Assembly (NCBI GenBank): GCA_018806985.1
Contig: JADANN010000424.1
Coordinates: forward strand, 1,107,001-1,171,000
Length of the DNA stretch: 64,000 bases
Reading direction: 5' to 3'
From: Angiostrongylus vasorum
Lineage: Eukaryota > Nematoda > Chromadorea > Rhabditida > Metastrongylidae
Shown here piece after piece: positions 45,825 through 59,400 of this stretch. The notes beneath the pieces are model-generated. The model made no database searches and was not told the origin of the DNA. It worked only from the letters and a program-made list of their open reading frames with translations. The position numbers and the translations under genes are program-made. Every line of letters starts with the position of its first letter. Position 1 is the stretch's first letter.

Positions 45825-45945
45825 AAATCACCTTGGCAGACCCTGCTGTGGGGATGGATTCCCCGGCTGTACATCGCAGTCCGACACCCAAGAAACACCT
45901 CCCAGCCATGATGAAGCGGTAAACCGTTGGAAGGGTAATTGTGTA
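45825..45945 (-). repeat. Family A 5' fragment
   Basis: TCACCTTGGCAGACCCTGCT, CCCGGCTGTACATCGCAGTC and ATGATGAAGCGGTAAACCGT match 34110-34190. Confidence 0.75.
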
Positions 45946-46176
45946 AACAAACGACAAATACAATTAACATCTTTATTCCTTATCCTTAGCTCTGAACATG
46001 ACACACATCATAGATGTGAAGGCGCATAATTACTTCATTACACATAAAAATCACAGACTAACCACTATTTTGTACTAAGTTAAATAAAATACGTACAAAA
46101 AGAAAATCGAGAACAATCGCAATGACTCTGGCGGTGGCGAAGAACATTTAAATGCCTGTGAGCGTATGCGTTTGGT

Positions 46177-46308
46177 TTACATCGTTATGAAGAAATCAAC
46201 GTTCTTACTGAAGACCGCAGAAAACATCTGCTGTGATACTGACGGATTCATATCGTAGATCATTGACGTGTAAATAGACTCCCCATAGTTCTCAAACCCG
46301 AACATCGA
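46177..46308 (-). CDS. Possible short coding exon, unassigned
   Basis: A CATCACAG acceptor is followed by a 43-codon open frame, SMFGFENYGESIYTSMIYD then MNPSVSQQMFSAVFSKNVD, ending FFITM and TAA. The composition looks like protein rather than random DNA. It lies 0.9 kb beyond the hexokinase stop on the same strand, so it could be an alternative last exon or the end of another gene. I do not recognise it. Confidence 0.3.
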   Translation of the reverse strand, partial: SMFGFENYGESIYTSMIYDMNPSVSQQMFSAVFSKNVDFFITM

Positions 46309-47191
46309 CTGTGATGTGTGCTGTCACGATGATGTTCATCTGATTCAAGCAAGATCATACCTTCATGTATACGTTAATCTCTTCCAGACATGTAGCAGCT
46401 TTGGTTACGGTAAAATCAGAGCGACATTAGATTCACTGAATGAACCCGTCAGTATGCCAACTAAAGAAAATATCGAACCGTCTTGTCTACAAGACATTTT
46501 GGCCTCTCGACTTCGGCCTACGTGTGAAATTAAGTTTCGGTTGACTAACGGTTAAAGGGTAACAAAATCCCTACACTATGATTCATGGACCATTATGCGT
46601 TACTGTGAAGACTCTCATAAGTGTAGTCTTCAGTAGAATTCCAGCAGTTTATCGACGGCAAACTGATTTATGAAAAAAGTCACTTGGTGGACAAAACCCT
46701 CGCCCACAATACTGGCTTTCGCCAAGGATTATACCCACTTTAGATTTATCAGTGTACCACAATATATTCAATAAAATATTCATCTAAATACCATAAGAGC
46801 ATTTAGGCGTCAATAATACGCAGCTACTGCGCACTATACACTGGTGTGTGCTACCTTACCACTTAACTAGTTACCTTAATTGTTGTATTCATTTCAAGCA
46901 GGAGATAGCAGCACATGCAATGAGCTCATTGAGGGTTCACCGAAACCACCCATATACTCACTATCAGTATTTGAGTCTTAAAAGCCCAGGCTCCCTAGTA
47001 TACCGCTAAGAGCAGCAGTGGTGGCTAGAAAACAGTCACCGACTACACAGTAACTGAGAGCTAAGTACAGGCAGAAGGCGAATATTCACTCCCCACATTG
47101 ACGCCTTCGGTAATTACTTAGAACATTCCCTATAGCAAAGAGTCATCAATTACTGTCGACAAAAAGCCAAAAAGTCATCAGTAGTCGAAGG

Positions 47192-47482
47192 TTACATTAA
47201 ACCCTCTTCTTCTTTTACTCGATCCTCGCCATAGGAGAACAGCTCTGTCAACCTCCTCGCTCGCTCCTCGTCAGCTACTCTGTCCCGTTCCCGCTCCTCG
47301 GCTAGCCTTCGCTGTCGCTCCAACTCCATCTGGCGCTCCTTCTCGAGAAGTGCCGCCTCCCTGGCCAATCGTGCCTCCTCGTCCTTCTTCCGCTTCTCCT
47401 CACGCATCTTCACTCGAGTCACTATTGCGGCTATCAAAGCAGCTCCCTTACCGCTGCCGTCACCGGTTTGAACGATTTTGAA
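47192..47482 (-). CDS. Hexokinase last exon: nucleotide site plus coiled-coil tail
   Basis: FKIVQTGDGSGKGAALIAAI closes the kinase fold with the GSGKGAA motif. Where most hexokinases end, this frame continues from MREEKRKKDEEARLA through ERQMELERQRRLAEERERD to SYGEDRVKEEEGLM and a TAA stop at 47194-47192. The tail is about 75 residues of heptad-like charged helix. It is part of the same exon, so it is not an assembly join. Confidence 0.92.
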   Translation of the reverse strand, partial: FKIVQTGDGSGKGAALIAAIVTRVKMREEKRKKDEEARLAREAALLEKERQMELERQRRLAEERERDRVADEERARRLTELFSYGEDRVKEEEGLM

Positions 47483-50400
47483 CTAAATACAAAAAACAAG
47501 TTGAAAAACTATTTTAAATTTCACATAAAAGAAAACAAGCGTTTCTTTCCACTTTTGAGGCCTCACTTGGTTCTTTTCAAAAAATTTAACGCGACACTTG
47601 AGAGCGACAAACGTCTCTCCTCTCCCGCTGATTTTTCTAGATTTGTCAAAAAACATCAGAGGTAATGTTCACATACTTCAAGTCCTGGATCGATAAGTTC
47701 CCTGATTTTTTCCGTGACCCAGTGGTGGAAAAACGGATGATACTTGTAGGTACTGCCATCGATAGCGACGACCATTTTCGGGCGACGTACTCGATTGAGA
47801 ACGCAGGTGATAGCTGTTAAATGCCAAATGAATTCGAAAAATTACTCAGGAATCAATAATAACTTGTTGTAATTAAAGTAAGCAGTTTTGCTGGTTTTTG
47901 TTTTGTTCTGCTTTCTCCCTTTTCTTTTCCGTAGCTGGTATTCAGTGAAGATCAGGACCGTGTTTGTTCTTCTCACTGTATTTTTTAAGCATATTCTTTT
48001 GACATTTAACTTCTTTTACATTTACGTTTGCTAACGCCTCTGCAGCATACCAGATGCCCAAATTCGATTGCTTTTATGCCATTCTCCGCCAAATCAATGA
48101 ACTCGACAGAGTAGTTTACAGCCAAGTTGTGTTGACTATACTCATGACTACTCAGAAGGTGCCGACACTTTACCCGAATAAAGGTTTTTATCCCAACCTC
48201 TTGTCAGCTTAATCATACAGGAGATTACTGATTGGTCCCACCGAGGTTTAATGAAAGTGTTTTTTAATATATTACGCAGACTTAATTCACAACGAATACT
48301 GATTATAAAGAATAGGAACCGACGACACCTTGAAAACAAATTCCTGGTGCACCTTCAACGTTCATTGAGGAACTTCTTACCGGCGCTCCACATTCACTTT
48401 ATGGCATTGCTACTGGCTGTGTAGTCTGTTTAGTAGAACGTCAGCGTGAGTTAAGTAAAATTCGACTTCGAGTTCCAGTTCAACATAGAATAGATCTAAT
48501 TACCTCGTTTGATCAATCTTGTATGCTTCTCCTCTCATAGCTTACAAGAGCTATGAATTCGCCACAAAGAAGGAAAAAGATAAATAGAGGATGGAAACTC
48601 GCATTGTACTCACACTCGAAACAGTTCCACTTGAGCTATATCAACTGATGTTAGTATACGAACGTTATTTCATTTAAACGGTCTCTTTGAATCATAATAA
48701 TGACTTTCCATTCGATATCAGCTATGCTGTTCTGTACAAGTTCTTCATGAAGATACTATTCCAGCAACTGCAAACAGTACATGATTTTCCACCTGCGACG
48801 CAGATGCGGTAAACGATATGGCTCTTCGAACAGCAGGCCTGACGGTATGACTTTAAGAAAACCATATAGGACCGATGAAAATATTGTCTTTAGCCTTGAC
48901 TTTTTTGAGAAGGGAAAGACATACTACGGCGCAGAAAGGAATGACATTTTGACATCATCTGTTGGTGAAACTCTTGAACTACTCCACGTAGGGATATTCG
49001 CGCATTAAACCAAGAATAAATAAAGGATAAAAGGATAAAGCTCTCAGCGTTGATCAATCCCCTGAGGGATGCGCCATGCATTCGACCACGTTAACCATCG
49101 TTGGAGGTTACTGAATGCATATATGGCCTTTACAATGATTAGCGGTGGCCTACTGATGTATGGAGCCAATGCTGCTATCCTCCCAGACAAGTCTGGTACC
49201 AATCTGCCAACCCCGGAGAGATAGAAGGCATGGTGAGCCTACGGCGCATGGACCGACCCCATGTATATTACAGGGCGCCTCCGACCACTGCACTACACGC
49301 GCCTTTCAACCAAGAACATATGGAGAAATACACAGCCTTTCTACCGACGGACATGTTTCAAAAGCGGTTCTTGGTTTCACACAGCATATCGAAGGAAGCC
49401 ATATTTGATTCGGACCAACAAGCATGAAAGAAGAAGTAAAGATCGATTGCCGAACATGAACATCCTTCACGTACGCATCAAATTCATTCCAGAACTTCGG
49501 CCAAAAAACCAAAGAATTGAGATTTGCTGATCGCTTGAAGCCACGTGGGATAAGAAATACGTGCTGAGATTAGATACCAAGGATACAAATGCGTAGAACA
49601 TACGCACGACCGACTGTGCGTGTTCACCAGCCTGGAAGGTACATCAGAGTCATAGGATCAATGGATCATTCTCTACCATAAACAACCCTACATAACTGTG
49701 AACCATTAAGACAGTGCGGGCACTTCAATGTTCTATCAACTCATCGCGACAAGGAGGTTGCCACTCGTTGTTGAATTGCAGTCTACAGCATGGTTCACGC
49801 TCTTAGTAAGGTATGAAGCCGTTCGAAATTTCTATCGGAAGCGAAGCAAAAAGTCTGCCCGATTACAAATAACGTCCAGGACTTTTAACGGAAATTTTTA
49901 TTACTTCAAATCTACAAGCAAACATTCAAAGCAATATATTGGAGTTTTCCTGCAGTTTCCTGCATAGATTTCTTACTTCTTTCAGATGCCGATCTAAAAA
50001 CCAAAGAACTGGGAACAATCATGCATGATTTTTTTTTGATCAAGATGGCAATTTTGGTTTCAAAAATGGTACCTATCCACAATACTCCAAACAGCAATGC
50101 GATGGATGTGGATGGTCGTTAGAGATTGGCAGTTACTAGCGTTTTCCGATGGACTGGCGTTCAAATGTGAACCGACGTATCGACAACACTGAGAATCGTT
50201 CGCAGTATCGAGAGTGATTAAGAGGAACCTTCTGATAGGATGAACCGAAACATTCACCATCAAACTCGACTGCGTCATCGAAATCTTCAAGGAATATCTT
50301 GTTTCCATGTCCAAGTGGAAGATTTTTTCTAAAACGGAAGAAGAACATTGTTGACGAAGTCGCATACCCAAACAACGAATGAAAAACGACACTGGAAAAC

Positions 50401-53400
50401 TGAAGAGAAGGCGCTTGGCGTTGATCAGTTCTTGACGGAGGCACCGTGCGTTTGACTTCATTAAGCATCGTAGAGATAACTGAATGGATATCAGGCGTTT
50501 ACGATGATTTGCGATGGTCTATATGTAGCAAACCACCATTTTTGTTTTCCAGATAAGACCAGCACCAACTTGCAGACCTTGGATAGACGGAGCGCCTGGT
50601 GAGCCCGGAACGTGGGATCGAAACATCGACCTGTATGTATCGCAGGACACCAATCATAGTTCCGAAAAGGAACTATAAAGATGGAGAACAGCTCAGATCA
50701 AGGGACACTACAGCACATAGAGGATGTGATGAAATGCGTTTCGACTGCAAAATGCCGACATAGCCGTAGTTGCTGAGTGAATTTGGACTCAATACTTGTG
50801 GCCACTATCATGTACGTATACTTAAGCAGAACCACATAGATATTTAAGCAAATGTTGTTTACAAATATATCAAACAATTCCAGTCAATATTGATGGAGAT
50901 TTCAGACTCAATCAGATTTTCGAAATCAGCTTTGAAAAATGTGGACGAAGAAGAATAAAAATACACAACATTTCATTAAAACTAGCTTAATGCTACCTGC
51001 TGCGCTAAGATATGCACTTCGTCGCGACACCACCAGACAGACCTCTCGAAATAGTAGCATATCGGAAAAGGTGTAGTCGTCAACACCTAACTCGTCCATG
51101 ATTTGCCTAGTGTTCGCATATGATCCGCAATCGTCACTAAAGCAATCACTGCACTAAAATCACTTAAATAGGGGATATAGGCTTTGAGCAATTTGATGTA
51201 AATGGTGTCACACTCGATCTATACCGCAAAACAACGAAACACCACTTCACCGTAGCTCGATGAATAGATTGATGACTCGTCTAAAAACCATGGAATACTG
51301 ACTTTCTAATCCATTGTCGCCACTAGATATAACATGACCTATATTATGCTTACTATGCTATTAAACTAAAAACGCCGCACAAGTACTATAATACATTTGC
51401 GCAAGGCCTAGCGCAAGCTATTTGGAAATCCTAGAAATCACACTAAGTAGATTATATTCTAGAAGTACCGAACTGACCATTCACAGAACTCTCGATTCAG
51501 AGCATTCTCTCTACTAAATTACCACAACGTTAAGGCAATTTTGTCAGTTTTCGGTTACCATCGCGCGTCACCGTCCAAATCACATTGAGGGGATCTCGAA
51601 TAATTCAGATATTAAATAAAAAAGGATAAAGTTCTCGGCTCTGATCAATCCCTATGGATGCGCCATGCATTCGACTTCCTTAAGCACCGCTGGAAGTGAC
51701 TGCATATCTGGCGTTTACAATGAATGACTCCAGGTGACTTACCGATGTATGAAGCTATCCTCCCAGACAAGTCTGGCACCAATATGTCGACACCGGAGGG
51801 ATAGAAGGCTTGGTGGGCCATGTGCGCGGGGGTCGATTCCACGTGTGTGTCGCAGTGGCGCCTCCAACCACTGCGCTACTCAAACATTACTAGCTCTTTT
51901 TTATCTATACTGAATAAACATCGAACTGGAAGCGTACAGTTGCTCGAGTTGATCAACCTCTGAGAGATACACTGAATGTGGGAATTTACCAACAAAGTCA
52001 GTGTTTTTATCTTAGATAATTCTGGTTCCGATCTTCCGACTCCGAAGGAATGAATGGTGGTTTGAGTGGTTTAGAGATGGAATAAAAAACAACTAATATT
52101 ACTGCATAAGATACTGCTTACAACACCTACAGAAATACGGAGGAAGATTAACTCTGACTACAATTCAAAGTCAAAAAATAAGGCATGAAAATGAGGCAAA
52201 GCTTGACTACAGATGGATGCCACTCACTGCAAAATTTCAGAGATGTACTTTGTCGGGAACGAGCCGATCGTGTACAACATCTTTGAGCCATTTCCGCCGA
52301 ACAACACCTGCAAACGAGTAGATGTCGGTCAATATCAGGTGCTTTATGGCTGATCGATGATGCTCACCTTGTGTGTGCAAAGTCTCTCTAGCACTAGTCG
52401 CACGATCTCTCCCATACACATACCGGCCACAAGTTTGTCGAGACTGATAAAGGGTTTTTTATTCACAAATATACACCACTAACAACAAATAAGTTTAAGA
52501 AACAAAACTTTTCATTTAATAAAAGTAATTTGGCATTTTATGATAAGCAGACATAGAGCCATTACTATACATTATTATACAGTATTTATTCAAAACAGCT
52601 TACGTTTCAGCGAATTTCGTCACCTTCAAAGGCTGGAAGGGGTCATCTCAACCGCAACTTAATCGGCCAAGTACCTCCGTAATCTTAAAGGAAACACCAC
52701 GATACCTAATTGCAACCGCACTGGACAGTAAGCGTAAAACTAAACAAAATACTCCACTACGCGCGCAAAGAATACAGACATATAACAGGGAAAATTTTGA
52801 AGTAGAAGTCATAATCCTCGCACAGGAATCTAAAACTTCTGCGTGTAAAACCCTTGGGGTATTATGGACAAATTCCAAGAACCCAAAAAGAACCGCGGGT
52901 TAGATGCCTCATTATCACGTCAGACAATATCCCAGAATTATATTTTAATGTGAGAGTGGCTCATTACTCATCCACATGAACTCTGTACGGTTGGTTTCCG
53001 CATCGAATGCTCAATGCAAGATTCATGGAGAGCGGTTAGGGTATGAAAAAGCTGTTTTATATCTAGTGCGATGGCAAATGGGTTTCGTGCGTTTTCTGTT
53101 GAGGTTACGAAGGTGTTAGGCTGATTAGGTGGCGGTTGAGACGACCTTTCCAGATTGAAGAAGGTGAAGTCCGCTGAAATGTCAGTTGTTGTGAACAGTA
53201 CTATGTAATGACAACCCCGTATGGACATATCAAGAAAGTAGCGAATTGTTTATCAATGTCGCGGTTAATAGAAAACTGCTTTTGCGAATCAATAAATATG
53301 CTTATTGTGAAGTGTAAATTACTTCAATGTCTCTGCACTGTAACCATGTTGTAATCATTAAAGTGGCATTTGTTAGAGGGATAGATGTAGATCAAAGCAA

Positions 53401-56400
53401 CCTTAAGCTTGCCTTGCGGCGAAAGTTCATTAAAGGGATGCATTTTCCCTCGCTAGCGTTTCTAATCTACGTACACATCTTCCGTGGGTACACAGACATA
53501 TCAGTGTATGTGCGCGTAGGTGTATTTGCGCGTCTTGGGAATGTATCCTGCAAGGCAGTTTGCTCAGAAGTTTGTAGTCAAGTGTTTGGAAGGTAGCGCA
53601 TTGCCTCCAAGAAATAAGCACCATTTCTACTCCGTTACAACCCAAGTGTCTACTCGCTGCAACGTCAAATCCAATGTCATGGCAAAGCACGGTGAGTGCA
53701 CGGTGAGAAATTCTCGCTAAAGCAACAAAAAATAAAAAGCGCGTCTAGAAAAGAGGTGATACACTTCGTGTTAATCAAGGAACCGGAGAACCCTTGCGCT
53801 AGACAACGACAAATAAGACAAACAGAGCTTTTAAGTTGTCAGGTTGAGCAATTCAGTAGTCAGGAGAGTGGCGTGTTATACAGTCGCCATTAATTTCAAA
53901 TGTTTAGCTTGTACCAAATGTCTTCTCGTTGATCATCGACTGGCTAGGGAGGATGCCAGTAAACTTTCCAGTTTTCTCTCTCAAATAGCACAGTGAGGTG
54001 TCCTCGCTCTATGAACTCTTTTAGCATGGTATCTTTCTTCTAGGGTTTTTTGTCCTGTGTGACGCGCACTACTCCTAGCATCACCCTTTTGACTGCGCGT
54101 TCAATAACGCTGAGTGATCTTTCATCCTGCTTGCGTGTCGAATAGGTTTCTCAGCATACCTTAAGACAAGAAAAATCGTACAGTCGAAAAGGTGGACATG
54201 GAAGCAAGTGTTCATTGTTCTCCTCACTACATCTTGAATGCTCTTGAAAGCTCTCCAAGCCGCTCGCTTCGTCCTGCTCAACTCTATAGCTCGTTCCTCT
54301 TGGCTAATGGTATCGCCATGCCGCATCTGTCTTTTCACGTTTACATTAACATCGTTATAAAATGTTGATAATTGGGTTGTAAAATTCTTGAACAGTTTAC
54401 GAAGAATCTTTATATACTGAGTACAGATACCTTGAATGACTGAAATTTCTCTGACTGGTTCTGTCACAATAAAGTGGAAAGCCTTCTTCAAACCGATGGA
54501 AGTGAGACAGAACGCTCTGTTGTAGTCTCGCAATACTTCAGTGAGTCTTGTTATCGTGTGGATGTGGTCCATCGTATTGAATCCTTTTCGAAACCTTGCT
54601 TTTTTCACATGGCAATCCTTCGTCCAGTGTTCCGTTAATACCGTTGAGCATGACTCAAGTGAAAAGTTTATAGACAACAGACAGCAAGCTGATTAGGCGA
54701 TAGTTAATATCGTGGAGATCACCCAACAACAGCACGGTTTTCTTCGTCTTCCACTGACCACGAACCTTGCATTCATACAGGTAACGTGAAGAGGAGAGCC
54801 AGTGTGTTTACGAGGAATGGCGGAAGGTTCTTCAGGTATTCATATCTTATTCTGTCCGAACCGGGTGTTGTTCGATTCTTCACCGATAAAAAAAATAGCA
54901 TGTCGGATTTCGGAAACCAGAACCGGTGGTACGACATTTCCATTCTTTTTTTATTCCATATGAGGGCAGGAGGATGTGATTACTGAAGAGAGCCAAGCAG
55001 CAATCTTGAATGATTTTTTTCACTGCTTTCTGGAGGCAGTGACTGTTCCGTCTGGGTGTCTAGTGCAATCATCTTGGTTTTATGATTGGCAAAGTTTCGG
55101 CGGGATTCGCGAATCCTTTTCTCAGCCTCTGTAACTTCGACTATAACTGCTGCTCTTCTCTCTTTAAGATCTTCTTTTATCGCCTGTCTGCACTGTTTTG
55201 CAAATCTGAACGTGAGTTGGGGGTTGCTTGCAGCTCGTGCGACTCAATGCTGGCGTACCAGCTCGAGTGTTTCTGAAAACAGACGTCTCTTTGTGACTTT
55301 CCCACTGTCTGCTTTCACAGCGGTAACGTGGAGATATTGAATGAGCTGATTGTATTCCTCGTCGATGTTATCAAGAACGGCAGCTTTTTCAACATTCGAC
55401 CAATGTCCAATGACCAATGAACAAATCCCAGTTTATGGTGGTTTTGGGAATTCGCAAAGCCAATGCCGCCGACTTCTCCATTATCGCATCTTTCGAGGAA
55501 CAGCTCTTCTCCGCTATCACAGACGGTGTTCAATAGGCACCGTCTTCCCGTCTCGCCAAGTCCGATGATGTCATACCTCATCCTTCTAGCCTAGAAGATC
55601 AGATCCTCGACGGAGGGCTCGGATCATCACCTTAATCGTTCAAGATTTACGGCGCCTGAAATGGCACTGAGGTTTTAGCCACATTTCCGTACTCTTCTCT
55701 ACTCAACGCTGTCGTATCGGGGTCTCTTCAGGTTCAGGAGAATGAGGCCCCTTTATTTTACTGTGTATAGCGTTTGATAACCACGAATAGCCTACTAAGC
55801 TCCAAACATGATGGCTGGGAATATTTAAGGCTAGCTTGCCAGTTTCTTCCAGAGTAGCCGAGGTTTCTCTTTGTTGCAGGCGAATCCCTGACTACATTCC
55901 ATGTACTTCTCAGTTACCTGATCGCAGGCTTTTGGCGATTCACTGGTTGAATACAATCCGAATAAAGGAGAAAACACCAAGCAAGCATGCATGAATGGAT
56001 CTAAGCAAACACGAAAGCTATGTGCCAAAAAGGCGCAGTGGAAATAGGGAGTCTACATCCTGGATCCGTGTGCGTTTCAAGAAAGCATAAGGTAGCTTTT
56101 TGGTACGTGTTCAACACCTTATCCACCATCTGGGAACGCTTTACGTAGCCTCGAAACTAACAAGCAAGTAATTCCTCTGTGAGGGAAAGCCATTAATTTG
56201 TTCCTGTAAAATGTACGAAACAGAGTTTGGACATGAGTGGATTCAACAGCAATCTTCTTTTTTCTAGGTATAAAGATCAAAAAGACATCGGGAACATTGA
56301 AGGTGAAAAAGCACTTACGAGTTCACGCCTGGATGGTCCGAACGCTCATCGACGATCTTGTCATATTGAGTAAAAATGTAGTCGGCTTCACCTCGATCAC

Positions 56401-59400
56401 CAAATCCTCCCCATTCTGTGTCGATGATCATCTGCAATTCGACGAAATAGTTTAGTCACGGAAGAGTTGGTGGTGTGCCATAACACCATCCCATCAACTT
56501 TCCTTCTCCTAGTTCCGGAAGGTAATAAACTAAGCATGTTGTTTCTATGCCTAGTAATAAACAATGTGGAATTTATAGAAAATACTGTCAGGAACCGTTT
56601 CTGTAAATTCCATATCAGCACCTTCTGTTGTATATTTGCGAAAAGAAACATACGTGATTAAATAAGTACCCAGTCATTTACTTAAAAACATCGGCCACGC
56701 TTTTCACAACAACTCATAAGTCCTATGCTGTAAATCAATCATAACGAATAGAATTAGACAGACATGCAAGAATCCCAAGAGTTATAGGTCTAGAAGAAAA
56801 TCAATTCATTTAAAAATCAATTATTAAAGATCAATTAAAGGCGGGGCGTAAGAAGCACAATGATAAGACATAACATAGAATACACGCATGGTCACTGGTT
56901 TTATCGCGCCCCTGACTAACCAAGCTTCCTATCCTATTCAATACCTGCCTACCTCCTCATGAGGATACTCTACAGTTGCGTTCTGTAAACCGTACACTAT
57001 CGCCTTCGTGCTCTCCATGTAGGAAGCGTTCGTACCGGTTCCTGAAAAGGAACGTGACGGTCACTGCAGAAATCTCTACTGGTATAACCATCACGATCAT
57101 AGGTTAGACATTAAGAGAACCCTAGATATGCATAGATCAAGAGATGAAAATGAACGGTGATAAAGAAAAAATGATTGAAAAACGTTTAGAAGTGACTCCA
57201 CAGCACCGATAATGACATGCCGCTGAACATTTGGCTATGACATGGTACAGTCGACTAGATTTCGCTCGAGGATCTCTGATTTGTATGCGGCACTTACTAG
57301 TCTAACTCTTTTTAGCTCATTTCATAGTTTCTGACATAGTCTGCGAAAAAACAACTTCTTCAAGAAGATGAACAATCTCACCAATGATGACACCTAAGTC
57401 GCACTCTCCTCTCGTTTCGTAGGCGGCTGCGACCATTGTTCCAACCGTATCATTGATAAGTGCCACCACTTCGACTTTAATTCTCTACGAAAGAAAAAAG
57501 ACAGATCTAAATGTTGATAAAAAATCAAAAAGGATGCACACGCCCTAAGATCTATTATGCAAATTGTGTAAGCGAAATTTGGTGAGAAGTAATGGAAAAC
57601 TATAGCACTGGCATAGGTATACTTCAACAATGCAGGAAAGGAAAACATCTCAAGTGTAGTAAGGATCATTCAAAGGAATGGGGTATTTAAGCAATGGGTT
57701 TGTGATCAATGGATTCTTCAGAAAGTTCACATTATGTATTCACTTCTTATTTGCTACCTAATCTTCTTTCATGGCATGATTTGATGTGAAATACAACCAT
57801 TATGATGCTGAGATATTTGCAAAACTCCGGACCGCAGGTATCTGTGGTGCGGATCGAACCCACTATTACCCTTTCTGGAGCCTAACGTTTTCACCACCAG
57901 ACTATGCGGTTCCTTCGTTTCACGCTTCGAAAGGGTAATAGCGGTTTCGATCCACACCGCAGACACCTGCGGAGTTTTGCAAATATCTCAGCATCCCTGT
58001 AGTTATACTGATTGTTGTTCACATTATATTATAGATCGGCAATTTGAGCACGTAAGCACTTCGGGACCTGACAAGCCTATGAAACTGACTATACGTTGTC
58101 ATTTTAAAAGTTTTCTTTTTAAATTTTGACACAAGTGCAGAACACGAACGAGTGGATACTGTCATCATGTTCACTGCTGGACAAAACTCCTTTTATTGAA
58201 TCATTTCCCTTTTGGAAGTATGACCCCGATGACAAGGAACGGAAGAATATGATTCGCGGCCTAACAACCAAGTCACTTCTATGAAATATGACAATTATGA
58301 TAATTCCCATTTCGTTAACAAAGATAGGAAGATCCTGTTGGTCTTATTCCGATTAAAACAGTTCACTATAAACCCAACTATGTTTCTTAAGGTGGAAATG
58401 CGAAAATATCTTATCTTGACCTACATCTGACCCAAACTTGGGTCACAGTTTGGTCACGGGGTTAGGAATTCTAAAGAAAACATAATGACACTTACGCCGT
58501 CTCTTTCAATTGCCTCTTCCAACAATTTAACAACATCTTCGCCAACGACTCCAGTAGCGGTGACACCTTTAGTCCACCTATAAAATAAATACAAAAATAG
58601 TATTTACGCCACAAAATAGCCTTCTACATTTGTGGACGCATAGAGGTTTTTGTAATTGCGCAATGGCTATTCCCTTTAATGGTTTACCGCCTTGACGTCC
58701 CATGATATGGAACTGCGATGTACGGCAAGAGCACATCTTTCGCCATGTTCACCCAAATTGATGAGTTCAACATTTGCATGCGAAAGTTGAACGAACAGTA
58801 AGTCTATTCATATTCCTCAATAAGGGATCATCGGTCGACCAGTCAACAAGCCACGCACTCAGGTGCAGAATATGACGCGCACCGCAGACGAAAGACTTGA
58901 TGAACCTGGCCTAAGACCTGAATGGATTCATGGAATGGAATCATTGCCTCTGTTACACGGATTTGATATATGTTTTCTCCATGTACGTAAACACGTTCAT
59001 AAATTCATCCAGGACTGTTCTCTATTCTTTTATGTTATCTGAGGATTCTATCCTGACATCAATTCGGTGCAATCAACTAACTAGGGAATGCAAGAAAAGG
59101 TAGTCTGAGAGCGCGTCCAACAAATAGACTTATAAAAATTCCCTTTGCAGTGTCACATCAGGCTCTCGCGGCTGTTTAGCAGCAAAGGGAGCAAAAACAC
59201 AAAGAGCATCAGAAAAAGCCTAAGATAAGGGATCGTTGGATAGGACGAGTACGAAGGAGCTGTCGAAATCAGAGAAGGTTTGAGGAACCGCAGACACCTT
59301 GCTGACAGCAGAAAAATTATTTGCGACCAAAATAGCAACTTTAAAACAGCAACTTCACCATTCTATAGCAACATTATCATCGATGTAAATAGAAGGATTC

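Noticed and set aside
52237..52419. ORF VVRRKWLKDVVHDRLVPDKV on the - strand
   Set aside because: It overlaps two hexokinase exons and the intron between them in the wrong frame.
54081..54677. A 198-codon host gene on the - strand
   Set aside because: FRKGFNTMDHIHTI and LKKAF identify it as a broken RTE reverse transcriptase with stops and frameshifts on both sides.
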